The translations under genes were made by a program, and so were the position numbers. A model generated the notes under the pieces. The model was given only the letters and a program-made list of their open reading frames with translations. It was not told the origin of the DNA and made no database searches. A stretch of 64,000 nt of DNA from the NCBI GenBank assembly GCA_004124875.1, contig SCKJ01000002.1, positions 62,001 to 126,000 of the forward strand, in the 5' to 3' direction. Source of the stretch: Fidelibacterota bacterium (GTDB lineage Bacteria; Fidelibacterota; Marinisomatia; SCGC-AAA003-L08; TS1B11). Position 1 is the stretch's first letter. Every line of letters starts with the position of its first letter. Below, piece by piece: positions 34,868 through 42,122 of this stretch.

Positions 34868-36318
34868 GCGGCATCATCATTGACAACTTTGCAGGTGGTG
34901 GCGGCGCCAGTACCGGTATCGAAGCGGCTATTGGCCGGCCGATTGACTACGCCATCAATCATGATCCCCAGGCTATCGCCATGCACAAGGCGAATCACCC
35001 GAGCACCTATCACTATTGCGAGAACGTGTGGGACGTGGATCCCCGCGATGTGGCTGGCGGCCGGCAGGTGGACCTGGCTTGGTTCAGTCCGGACTGCAAG
35101 CACTTCTCCCGGGCGAAAGGTGGGATGCCGGTTGAAAAGAATATCCGCGGCCTGGCGTGGGTGGCAATCCGGTATGCAGCAACGGTTCGACCCAATGTGA
35201 TATTTTTGGAGAACGTGCAGGAGTTCGCTGAGTGGGGCCCGCTGGAGGGCAATAAGCCAGACCCTAATCTGAAGGGCCAGACATTCCAAAATTGGAAAAA
35301 GGAACTACGAAAATTAGGCTACCAGGTGGAACATCGCAGTCTGGTTGCGGCTGATTTCGGGGCTCCGACTTCACGGAAGCGACTGTTCCTGGTAGCGCGG
35401 CTGGACCAGCGGCCAATCGTCTGGCCAGAGGAAACCCACGGTGAGGGACGGCTACCGTATCGCACGGCTGCCGAGTGCATCGACTGGTCGATTCCTTGCC
35501 CATCCATCTTTTCCCGCAAGAAACCGCTGGCGGAGAACACGCTGCGCCGGATCGCCCGAGGGCTGCAGAAGTTTGTGATCGATGCGGCAGACTCGTTTGT
35601 CATGGTGAGCAGTCACGCGGGGCGCGGGGATGCCAGGCGGAACTACCCGCTGGACCGACCGCTGACAACCATTATGGGCCAGCCGGAGCATTATCTAGTG
35701 ACGCCTTACGTGATCAAGCACTACACCGGCGCGACCGGGAGCGACATTGCCCGGCCGTTTCCTACGATCATGGGCCGCAACACGCAAAACCAGCTGCTGA
35801 CGGCCTTTCTGACGCGCTGGTTCGGCAAGAGTGTGGGTTGTGATGTTGCAGCGCCGGCGCCATCTACGACTGCCGGAGGTGGGGGCAAGACCGGGCTAGT
35901 AACCTCTCACCTGATCAAGCTGCGCGGCACCTGCCGGCATGGCCAGGATGTGCGGGAACCGATGCCAACGATTACCGGTGGCGGGACCCATATCGGTGAA
36001 GTGCGGGCGTTCCTGATCAAGTATTACGGCACTGCTACAGGCCAATCGCTCAGGGAACCGGCGCACTCCATTACCTCCAAGGCCAGGCTGGGGCTGGTGA
36101 CCATACACGGCCAGGACTACCAGATCGCCGATATCGGCATGCGCATGCTGCAGCCGCGGGAGCTCTACCTGGCGCAAGGATTCCCTGACGATTATATCAT
36201 TGATCCTGACTTTGAGGGTAAGCCGCTGACCAAGACGGCGCAGATTAAGATGTGTGGTAACTCCGTGTCGCCTCATCCGGCCGAGGCGCTGGTGCGAGCG
36301 AATGTGGGAGTGGGATGA
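34864..36318 (+). CDS. C5-cytosine DNA methyltransferase
   Basis: 484 residues. Motif I DNFAGGGGAS (7-16), motif IV SPDCKHFS with catalytic Cys78 in place of the usual PPCQ context, ENV motif at 116-118, motif VIII-like APTSRKRLFLVA and motif IX/X FPDDY...CGNSVSPHPAEAL. Between about 230 and 420 it has a repeated target-recognition-like region with several P.(T/S)TI(M/T).G units followed by LIKYYG-type strands. It should methylate cytosine C5 in host or phage DNA; no cognate endonuclease lies beside it, so self-protection is likely. Confidence 0.88.
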   Translation: MSGIIIDNFAGGGGASTGIEAAIGRPIDYAINHDPQAIAMHKANHPSTYHYCENVWDVDPRDVAGGRQVDLAWFSPDCKHFSRAKGGMPVEKNIRGLAWVAIRYAATVRPNVIFLENVQEFAEWGPLEGNKPDPNLKGQTFQNWKKELRKLGYQVEHRSLVAADFGAPTSRKRLFLVARLDQRPIVWPEETHGEGRLPYRTAAECIDWSIPCPSIFSRKKPLAENTLRRIARGLQKFVIDAADSFVMVSSHAGRGDARRNYPLDRPLTTIMGQPEHYLVTPYVIKHYTGATGSDIARPFPTIMGRNTQNQLLTAFLTRWFGKSVGCDVAAPAPSTTAGGGGKTGLVTSHLIKLRGTCRHGQDVREPMPTITGGGTHIGEVRAFLIKYYGTATGQSLREPAHSITSKARLGLVTIHGQDYQIADIGMRMLQPRELYLAQGFPDDYIIDPDFEGKPLTKTAQIKMCGNSVSPHPAEALVRANVGVG

Positions 36319-36875
36319 TGGGTCGCCCTATGGGACCCAGGAAAACATTGGTGTGTGCCTGGTGCGGCATATCACGGGAGCTGCTTCCATCAAATACGAG
36401 GAAATTCTGTTCCACTAAATGTATGGGTATGGCCATGCGGGGTAGACGGATGCCTTGGTTACACGGGAAAGAAGCTGATCCGGTCGGCACGGTCCGACAA
36501 TTCATTAAGAACCATGGAGTGGTGCGAAATCATGTAAAGGTGGCGAGGGGGCAATGGCTGCCGCTTTACCGGGTGGTGTGGGAAAAGCATCATGGGCCTA
36601 TTTCCAAGGGGTGCCTGATCATGCATAAGAATGGGGACGACTTGGATGACCGGATTGACAACCTCGAAATGATCAGTCGAAGTGAGCATATGAAGCGACT
36701 CAATAATCTACCTGTGCGGCATAAAAATTTGAGGTATTTGTCGTCGAAGGCTTGCACCGACCATTGGGCGCGGTGGCGCCGGGAGAACCAAAAATATGAT
36801 GATATGGGAATACCCATTGGTATGAAGGTTTACCCAATTCCGCTCTACGAACGAATGGATAAGGGTGCGGCATGA
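36315..36875 (+). CDS. HNH endonuclease with N-terminal zinc ribbon
   Basis: 186 residues. N-terminal cysteines (CAWCGISRE, FCSTKC) form a treble-clef or zinc ribbon. The HNH_3-type core HHGPISKGCLIMHKNGDD, LDDRIDNLEMIS, SEHMKRLN is at about 91-130. This is the free-standing phage homing-type nuclease layout. It overlaps the methyltransferase by four bases. Confidence 0.75.
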   Translation: MMGRPMGPRKTLVCAWCGISRELLPSNTRKFCSTKCMGMAMRGRRMPWLHGKEADPVGTVRQFIKNHGVVRNHVKVARGQWLPLYRVVWEKHHGPISKGCLIMHKNGDDLDDRIDNLEMISRSEHMKRLNNLPVRHKNLRYLSSKACTDHWARWRRENQKYDDMGIPIGMKVYPIPLYERMDKGAA

Positions 36876-37039
36876 TGCGAATGCTCAGAAAAATTTGGTT
36901 TGTCCTGACCGCTATCCCGTGGGCTGTTGGGGAGGTCTTTAGGATTTCATGGGAAATGCACAGGGTCGATAAAACAATCTCTAAGGCGTGGCGACAAGCA
37001 GAGGCAGAGGCAGATGCAGAAAAAGAACTCTCCGAGTGA
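36872..37039 (+). CDS. 55-residue membrane-linked protein
   Basis: ATG 36872 overlaps the previous stop. A hydrophobic N-terminus (MLRKIWFVLTAIPWAVGE) is followed by an acidic, alanine-rich helix (QAEAEADAEKELSE). It lies directly before the endolysin, so it could be a holin-like or spanin-like lysis protein; it is too small to tell. Confidence 0.4.
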   Translation: MMRMLRKIWFVLTAIPWAVGEVFRISWEMHRVDKTISKAWRQAEAEADAEKELSE

Positions 37040-37046
37040 CCACCCC

Positions 37047-37622
37047 ATGACCAACCTACGATTTCTGCGCGTGTTTGCCCGTACCAGCGCCCATGAAGGG
37101 GGCTACGTGAACGATCCCGACGACCTGGGCCGCGAAACCTACCGGGGTATCAGCCGGCGGTGGCACCCGGAATGGCCCGGTTGGATATTGGTGGATGATA
37201 TGATGGGCCGGAATGACTTCCCGAAATGTCTTGATGAGCGGGCGTCCTTGCAGGGACTGGTGCGCGAGTTCTATCGCACTGAGTTTTGGGATAAGGTCCA
37301 CGGCGATGATATTGAGAGCGAAGCGGTGGCGGCCGAGCTGTTTGATACGGCGGTGAATATGGCCCCGAAGGACGCGGTAACGATCCTCCAACGCTGCCTG
37401 AATGCGCTGAATAAGTGGGTCATGCCGGACCTAAAAATTGACGGCATCATTGGTCCCGAAACCGTTGCTTTCCTGAGCGGTTATCTTGAACACGGCAGCG
37501 AGGAGGCGCTACTGATTGGCATGAACTCAGAGCAGGGGCACCACTATATCGAGCGGGGTCTGACCAAAAAGAGCCAGCGGAGGTTCGTCAAGGGTTGGCT
37601 GCTGAAGCGGGTGGGAGGATAA
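37047..37622 (+). CDS. Endolysin: GH108 N-acetylmuramidase
   Basis: 191 residues from ATG 37047. AHEGGYVNDPDDLGRETYRG matches the GH108 catalytic region with Glu17 as acid. LFDTAVNMAP is the second family block, and LKIDGIIGPETV near 130 is a peptidoglycan-binding (PG_binding_3) segment. It should cleave the glycan backbone of host peptidoglycan at lysis. There is no signal peptide, so a holin is needed. It lies in the early half, far from the tail genes, which is unusual but known. Confidence 0.85.
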   Translation: MTNLRFLRVFARTSAHEGGYVNDPDDLGRETYRGISRRWHPEWPGWILVDDMMGRNDFPKCLDERASLQGLVREFYRTEFWDKVHGDDIESEAVAAELFDTAVNMAPKDAVTILQRCLNALNKWVMPDLKIDGIIGPETVAFLSGYLEHGSEEALLIGMNSEQGHHYIERGLTKKSQRRFVKGWLLKRVGG

Positions 37623-37624
37623 AT

Positions 37625-37840
37625 ATGGGACATCATATCATTATCGTTGGCGGGCGCAAGGTGTTCCAGTCGGACAAGTACCCCGACCTGCCGCCGGGGA
37701 AGATAGTTCTGAGTTTCAAGGATCCCGTGGCGCGGAGAATGTTGAAGTTTTACGGCATGTTCTGCCCGGACCGGGCGTTGGGGGAGGACATTGTGGAGGT
37801 GCTAGATGACATCAAGCAGCATGAACACGAGAAGGTCTAG
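37625..37840 (+). CDS. Small phage protein of unknown function
   Basis: 71 residues from ATG 37625, two bases after the endolysin stop. GHHIIIVGGRKVFQSDKYPD starts a small beta domain and IVEVLDDIKQHEHEKV ends it. No motif assigns a role. Confidence 0.45.
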   Translation: MGHHIIIVGGRKVFQSDKYPDLPPGKIVLSFKDPVARRMLKFYGMFCPDRALGEDIVEVLDDIKQHEHEKV

Positions 37841-37847
37841 AGCAGAA

Positions 37848-37997
37848 ATGATGCACACCTACTACTGCGGCAGGTGCCATCATGCGTATGATAGAACAGA
37901 GAAAACCGTCTGTCCCCGCTGCGGCAAGATTCAGAGTGTCTACAGGATAGATCAGCATGGAACGCCCGTGCGCAAGGGTGGGGGGTTGAGGGGATGA
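37848..37997 (+). CDS. 49-residue zinc ribbon protein
   Basis: From ATG 37848 or 37851. HTYYCGRCHHAYDR and VCPRCGKIQSVYR give two CxxC pairs 15 to 20 residues apart, a minimal zinc ribbon. It lies opposite another small zinc ribbon gene on the minus strand. Confidence 0.5.
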   Translation: MMHTYYCGRCHHAYDRTEKTVCPRCGKIQSVYRIDQHGTPVRKGGGLRG

Positions 37998-37999
37998 GC

Positions 38000-38185
38000 C
38001 TACGAGGGTGCGCGGCCTTCATCCCGGTTATCCTCCGGATCATCATCTATGGTGAGCCGCCAGCCGTTGGAGTAGATCACTTGCAGGACCTCGCCACAGT
38101 TGGGGCAGGTGACGGTGGCCCCGCTCTCAATGGTGCCGGCAGGGACGTCGACCTCGGCGCCGCAGATGGGGCAGGGCCATGGAAT
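38000..38185 (-). CDS. 61-residue zinc ribbon protein with apparent ATT start
   Basis: The minus-strand frame reads PWPCPICGAEVDVPAG, then TCPNCGEVLQVIYSNGWRLT and an acidic tail, with two clean CxxC pairs. No ATG, GTG or TTG is in frame between the upstream gene end and the first Cys. The upstream stop overlaps in TAATT, where TAATG would be the normal coupled start, so ATT at 38185 is the best candidate. A sequencing error or true rare start are both possible. Confidence 0.55.
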   Translation of the reverse strand: MPWPCPICGAEVDVPAGTIESGATVTCPNCGEVLQVIYSNGWRLTIDDDPEDNRDEGRAPS

Positions 38186-38640
38186 TAGCGTTTTATCGGC
38201 AGGGGGAATTTCCTGACAGCCTTCCCTCGGTCAGTATCCAGGACGAGTTTGTACTTACCGGGCTTATGTCTCTGGCCAAACTGAACCTCGTAGTAGTGGC
38301 CATCCATGAGCGAAGTTGGCAAACCTTCCTGATAGTGCAGCCTGGCGTCAGCATGACTAAGTATCGGCGCTGCAATATTGGAGTACCAAAACCATTTTTT
38401 CTTATAGAGCGTTGCCCCATTGAAATTTGCTGGTTGAGACGAACCAATGCTGAAATGGAGAACACGCCTGTTGCCTGGGAGTGAGCGTCCCAAGCGGGGA
38501 TTCAAGCCAATGATACGGGGATTGGATTTAATGGAAAATTTACGAACGAGAGATACGATGCCAAGAATGGCGGCTAAAATCAGACCGGTCGTTACTCCAG
38601 TAGGCACCTGTGACCAATCAATGTCTGAGAACATAACCAA
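38185..38640 (-). CDS. Single-pass membrane protein, leftward insertion
   Basis: 151 residues. A short N-terminus and a membrane segment (about 14-33, VTTGLILAAILGIVSLVRKF) are followed by a basic beta-rich domain. Strand is opposite to the early operon and it is coupled to the zinc ribbon gene. It could be a lysogenic-conversion gene (moron). Family not recognised. Confidence 0.5.
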   Translation of the reverse strand: MVMFSDIDWSQVPTGVTTGLILAAILGIVSLVRKFSIKSNPRIIGLNPRLGRSLPGNRRVLHFSIGSSQPANFNGATLYKKKWFWYSNIAAPILSHADARLHYQEGLPTSLMDGHYYEVQFGQRHKPGKYKLVLDTDRGKAVRKFPLPIKR

Positions 38641-38707
38641 AATTACCGGATCAATCGATCCGCCTTCAAGCCATTACTTCCCATGTTTGTGGATCTGAGC
38701 AAGTGAT

Positions 38708-38745
38708 CCTCCAGGGTGACCCTTCGGCAAGCTCAGGGCAGGCTC
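38708..38745. repeat. Dispersed palindromic repeat, prophage copy B
   Basis: ccagggtgacccttcggcaa followed by gctcagggcaggctcc. It lies in the gap between the leftward pair and the methyltransferase fragment. Confidence 0.55.
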
Positions 38746-38746
38746 C

Positions 38747-38833
38747 GTGATATTGAACGGGGACGTATTGGAGCAGCTGGCGACGCGGGCCGATGAGTCG
38801 GTGCATTGCGTGGTGGAGGAGGTTGAGGCGTGA
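38747..38833 (+). pseudogene. N-terminal fragment of a second DNA methyltransferase
   Basis: A 28-codon frame (GTG 38747) reads ILNGDVLEQLATRADESVHC followed by VVEEVEA. It parallels the start of the intact methyltransferase that follows it, ILEGNIEETIMDLPDKSVHC followed by IVTSPPY, but stops where the catalytic SPPY should begin. It overlaps the intact gene by four bases (GTGA). It is best read as the relic of a tandem copy. Confidence 0.55.
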
Positions 38834-39942
38834 TCCTGGAAGGGAACATTGAAGAGACGATTATGGACCTGCCGGACAAGTCGGTGCATTGTATTGTTAC
38901 ATCGCCGCCTTATTTTCGCCAGCGAAATTACCATTTTGAAGATCAAATTGGGATGGAGAGTTCACCGGAGGAGTATATCAAACGGTTGGCCACACTCAGT
39001 TTGCAGTTTTACCGGGTTCTCAGGGACGATGGCTGCATGTGGTGGGTGCATGGCGATAATTATGCCGGCGGCTCTCAGATAGTACCGCCTGGGGAGAAAC
39101 GAATTACGGAACCATTCGGCTTACCAAAGAAGAACATGCTCTTCTTCCCGGAACGGATGATGATGGCCCTACAGGATGTTGGCTGGATAGTTCGCCAGCG
39201 CGGGATCTGGCACAAGCCGAACGTGTTTCCTGACTCGGCTAAGGATCGGTTGACTATCGATTATGAACCGTTCTTCCTGCTCTCAAAGCAGCCGAAATAC
39301 TATTTCGATCCGGACGCAATTGCTGTGCCGGCCAAATTTACCAAGGGTCTCATGCCACCGATCGGGGGGAAGAAGCATCAGAAAATCGGGGGCGAACGGT
39401 ATAAGGGCAATCGCGTGATGGCCAGACCAACCAGGAGGCTCAGGTCAGTTGTATCAATTCCGGTCGCGCAGTACAAGGAAATGCACTCGGCCGGGTTTCC
39501 GGAAGATCTGGCGCGGATATTCATTCTCTCCGGGAGTTCTCATATGGGCGTCTGCCCCGCATGCGCCGCTCCCTATATGAGGATCGTTGAGCAGTCCCAT
39601 GTTGTCACCCGCAGCGGCCGGAAACGCGACCAACCGAAAGAGCATCGCAAAGACCATCCCCGCGGTCACCGCCACTCAAGCGCAGTGGTAATCAGAAGAA
39701 CAAAAGGATGGGCGCCAATGTGTCATTGTGATGCGGGTGAGCCGATGCCGGCGACCATTTTCGATCCGTTCCTGGGAAGGGGTACTACAGCCCTGGTTGC
39801 CAAAGGCCATGGCAGATCATGGATAGGTGGTGAGGGGTCACCTGAATATATCGATATGGTCAAGAAGAATTTGGCCGGAGTGGAAATTGTCGAGGAAGAT
39901 ACTGCACTACGGCCTCAGGTCCAGCAGCTGAGTTTTACCTGA
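38830..39942 (+). CDS. N4-cytosine/N6-adenine DNA methyltransferase
   Basis: 370 residues with a GTG start. The beta-class order is seen: catalytic motif IV TSPPYF at 24-29, then FxGxG motif I as FDPFLGRGTT near 311 and GGEGSPEYIDM. An inserted zinc-finger-like element (CPACAAP, then MCHCD) precedes motif I and probably helps target recognition. It transfers methyl from SAM to an exocyclic amine of DNA. No partner restriction gene is present, so an orphan phage methylase is likely. Confidence 0.85.
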   Translation: MILEGNIEETIMDLPDKSVHCIVTSPPYFRQRNYHFEDQIGMESSPEEYIKRLATLSLQFYRVLRDDGCMWWVHGDNYAGGSQIVPPGEKRITEPFGLPKKNMLFFPERMMMALQDVGWIVRQRGIWHKPNVFPDSAKDRLTIDYEPFFLLSKQPKYYFDPDAIAVPAKFTKGLMPPIGGKKHQKIGGERYKGNRVMARPTRRLRSVVSIPVAQYKEMHSAGFPEDLARIFILSGSSHMGVCPACAAPYMRIVEQSHVVTRSGRKRDQPKEHRKDHPRGHRHSSAVVIRRTKGWAPMCHCDAGEPMPATIFDPFLGRGTTALVAKGHGRSWIGGEGSPEYIDMVKKNLAGVEIVEEDTALRPQVQQLSFT

Positions 39943-40097
39943 TGGGCCGACCCCGCAAACAGTCAGTCGATTACTTTCCCCACGAAACCGGCGCCAGCGG
40001 TGACCATAGGCATGGGGCTGGGGGTGTGATGACTATTTATCAAGATAAGACTCGACATAAATGTTCACAAGGAACTTTCTGTTGTACAGCGGAATGA
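39942..40097 (+). pseudogene. Truncated Lin1244/DUF4373-like replication protein
   Basis: ATG 39942 is coupled to the methyltransferase stop (TGATG). The first 23 residues, GRPRKQSVDYFPHETGASGD, are the characteristic start of Lin1244/Lin1753 N-terminal domain proteins, which act in phage or plasmid replication initiation. The similarity stops near 40010, where the leftward gene block begins, and the frame ends at 40097 without the rest of the domain. It appears to have been cut by the insertion. Confidence 0.5.
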
Positions 40098-40500
40098 GGA
40101 ATGCCGTGCGTTCTTCGCCATCCTTGGAGAGGGTTAATCGTTCGTCCTTTCCCATGGTCGCCTCAATGTCAGTAATCATGCTCTCTAGGGTCATTCGGAA
40201 GGTTCTGAGTTCATTCACGATGTACTCGGGGAGATCTACCCGCAGCGATTCAATTCTGCCATCAAATATCTCGAGAATTTGGGGATTAAGGTTGCCGTGG
40301 GTTTTTAGAGGTGACTCGAGTTGGCTATATGCCCAATGGAGAATAGGTGGGAGCGCTCGGAGTGCTGTCCGGATTTCATTGTTTCGCTCGGCCTTGCGGG
40401 CGGCACGGCGTTTTAGTCCGTCCATAAGCGTATTAAGTATAAAACCACCGATCACAGTGATGATAATTCCAGCAATAATTTTGGTCCATGGCAAATCCAT
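40033..40500 (-). CDS. Membrane-anchored protein, paralogue 1
   Basis: 155 residues from the ATG giving MDLPWTKIIAGIIITVIGGF; a TTG five codons earlier is possible. One membrane segment is followed by a basic helix (GLKRRAARKAERNNEIRTAL) and a helical cytoplasmic domain with ALRALPPILHWAYSQL. The next leftward gene has the same layout and many shared residues. Function unknown. It is transcribed against the early operon and is a candidate lysogen-expressed gene. Confidence 0.55.
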   Translation of the reverse strand: MDLPWTKIIAGIIITVIGGFILNTLMDGLKRRAARKAERNNEIRTALRALPPILHWAYSQLESPLKTHGNLNPQILEIFDGRIESLRVDLPEYIVNELRTFRMTLESMITDIEATMGKDERLTLSKDGEERTAFLIPLYNRKFLVNIYVESYLDK

Positions 40501-40663
40501 TACCCAATTTAACAAACCCGCACATGCCGGAATCGCAGAAAGTTGTAGAACACCGTTGTTCCGGATGCGAGTGACTACATGCTAACCACCCTCTACTGCG
40601 CCAACGGCCGCTGGCGGCGTGCGGATCGCGGAGGAACTGCAGGGTCTCTGGGGGTGTGATGGG

Positions 40664-41158
40664 CTATGAATCGAGGTATGATTTGATAGCAGTATTTAAT
40701 TCGTTTTTGATACTGCCTAATGAGGCGAGTAATTCTCTGCGCTTTTTGGTGTCCTCCGAGCGGACGAGTTGATCTTGAACATCCAGAGATAATTCAATAG
40801 TGGTATTCATTTCAATCAGATTGTCGAGATACAGGAGCATGTACGGGTGAAACTGATTTGGAATATCCATCAGCAATGGTCCGGCTTGTTGGTCAAATTT
40901 TTCGATCATTTGGGGATCAATATCGCCTGGTTTGTTCACGTGTTCTCTGACTTGTTCATAGGACCATTGCAAAATTGGTGGAAGTGCCCGGAGTGCCACC
41001 CTGATTTCCTTATCGCGTTCGATTTTGCGGGCAGTCTCAAGTTTGGATTCGTCTTGGGCAGTTCGTCTTTTGGAACCGTTTAGGAGGGTGTCCAGCAGGA
41101 TGCCACCGATTACAAGGATAATGATGCCGGCAATAATCTCGACCCATGGCAGACCCAT
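40664..41158 (-). CDS. Membrane-anchored protein, paralogue 2
   Basis: 164 residues from the ATG giving MGLPWVEIIAGIIILVIGG. It shares ALRALPPILQWSYEQV, PQMIEKFD and a SYLDS end with paralogue 1 (ending SYLDK). Flanking DNA is also similar: ctgggggtgtgatg lies beyond both stops, and gttgt(a/t)ccg-type sequence lies upstream of both starts. The whole unit was therefore duplicated. Confidence 0.55.
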   Translation of the reverse strand: MGLPWVEIIAGIIILVIGGILLDTLLNGSKRRTAQDESKLETARKIERDKEIRVALRALPPILQWSYEQVREHVNKPGDIDPQMIEKFDQQAGPLLMDIPNQFHPYMLLYLDNLIEMNTTIELSLDVQDQLVRSEDTKKRRELLASLGSIKNELNTAIKSYLDS

Positions 41159-41227
41159 GGCTGAATTTAACGACCTACCTACCGCCGCAAGGCCCAATAA
41201 TGCCCGTGCAACGTTGTACCGCGATTC

Positions 41228-41806
41228 ATGAGTAAAACCAAGCCGCTGCCCAAGCCGTCCACCGAGCCCGTTAAGCCATGGCGCCAAAGGGTTGCCAAAG
41301 GGACCATCGGCGGGGCCCTGGACATGCTGGTGGCCTTCGACCTGATGCAGCAGGGGTGGCATCTGTTCACCCGGCTCACCGTGTCGGTGCCGTGTAACCT
41401 GGTGGTGATGTCGCCGGACGGTACAACGTTGCACCGCGTCAGAGTGGGGCGGGGTTACCGCCGGAAAAATACCATTTCGTTCAGGGACAAGCGCAAGGGT
41501 TGGGGCGGGTGGGATCTGTTGGCCGTGGTGATGAACGACGACTCTATCCGTTACCAGCTGGCCGAAGGGGGCGACCTCGTGCGCGCTTTTTCGCCGTCCG
41601 ACGCCGTTCGCGCGGGCGTCAGAGCTTACCCTCATTCAGAGAATAACAGACCAGCTGAGCTGCCTTCGGAGGATAGAGTCAAGGAAGGGGGTCCGGGGGA
41701 AACCATCAGGGAAAGGAACCTTGGCGCGCTTCGAGAGCCCCTCGACAAGCTCAGGGTGACCCCTCAGCATGACCGCCGGACCCAGGGTGACCAGCATGGC
41801 GCGTGA
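41228..41806 (+). CDS. Possible inactive PD-(D/E)xK-fold protein with repeat-derived tail
   Basis: 192 residues. GGALDMLVAFDLMQQGWHLF followed by CNLVVMSPDG and HRVRVGRGYR has the layout of a small PD-(D/E)xK nuclease (helix, Asp strand, Q.K strand), but the expected Asp is Asn and the lysine strand reads RVRV, so catalysis is unlikely. From about residue 165 (LGALREPLDKLRVTPQHDRR) the sequence is encoded by the palindromic repeat. Only the first 160 residues are probably ancestral. Confidence 0.45.
   Translation: MSKTKPLPKPSTEPVKPWRQRVAKGTIGGALDMLVAFDLMQQGWHLFTRLTVSVPCNLVVMSPDGTTLHRVRVGRGYRRKNTISFRDKRKGWGGWDLLAVVMNDDSIRYQLAEGGDLVRAFSPSDAVRAGVRAYPHSENNRPAELPSEDRVKEGGPGETIRERNLGALREPLDKLRVTPQHDRRTQGDQHGA
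41729..41795. repeat. Dispersed palindromic repeat, prophage copy C (coding)
   Basis: gcttcgagagcccctcgaca, agctcagggtgacccctcag, then catgacc and cccagggtgacc. It is a double copy of the family and includes the cctcagcatgac block of the chromosomal copies. It encodes the end of the gene at 41228 and lies just before the ATG at 41796. Confidence 0.65.
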
Positions 41807-42122
41807 AAGCCGGGCGGCCTACCTGCAGCGGATGAAGGACTGGCTCAACAGCGCCGATGGCCGCGCTTGCCGGCGGCAGTGGCAGCATGACTACCCGCAG
41901 GTGCAGGTGCGGAAGGTGTTGGATGAGGCGCTGGAGTATGCCGCCAATAGGCCAGGTGGGCGCTACAAACAGTTCAGGCAATTTTTCTGGAACCAGGTGA
42001 AGCGGAAGGCAGGCTATGCAGGCACGTCAAGGGGTGATGCGGCTCGGCGAGGCCTTGGCCGGGGCCATGGCGGAGTTGGGCATCGCGGGTTACGGCAACG
42101 CGACCCGTCTATCTATGACTGA
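41796..42122 (+). CDS. Helical phage protein before the DnaC-like gene
   Basis: 108 residues from ATG 41796. MARESRAAYLQRMKDWLNSA followed by RACRRQWQHDYPQVQVRKVL is rich in basic helices. It overlaps the following gene by over 100 bases, so the C-terminal part (about 75-108, Arg/Gly-rich) may not be under selection. A role with the helicase loader is only inferred from position. Confidence 0.45.
   Translation: MARESRAAYLQRMKDWLNSADGRACRRQWQHDYPQVQVRKVLDEALEYAANRPGGRYKQFRQFFWNQVKRKAGYAGTSRGDAARRGLGRGHGGVGHRGLRQRDPSIYD

Noticed and set aside
37994..38188. Rightward 64-codon frame
   Set aside because: The opposite strand encodes a clear Cys4 zinc ribbon over the same bases.
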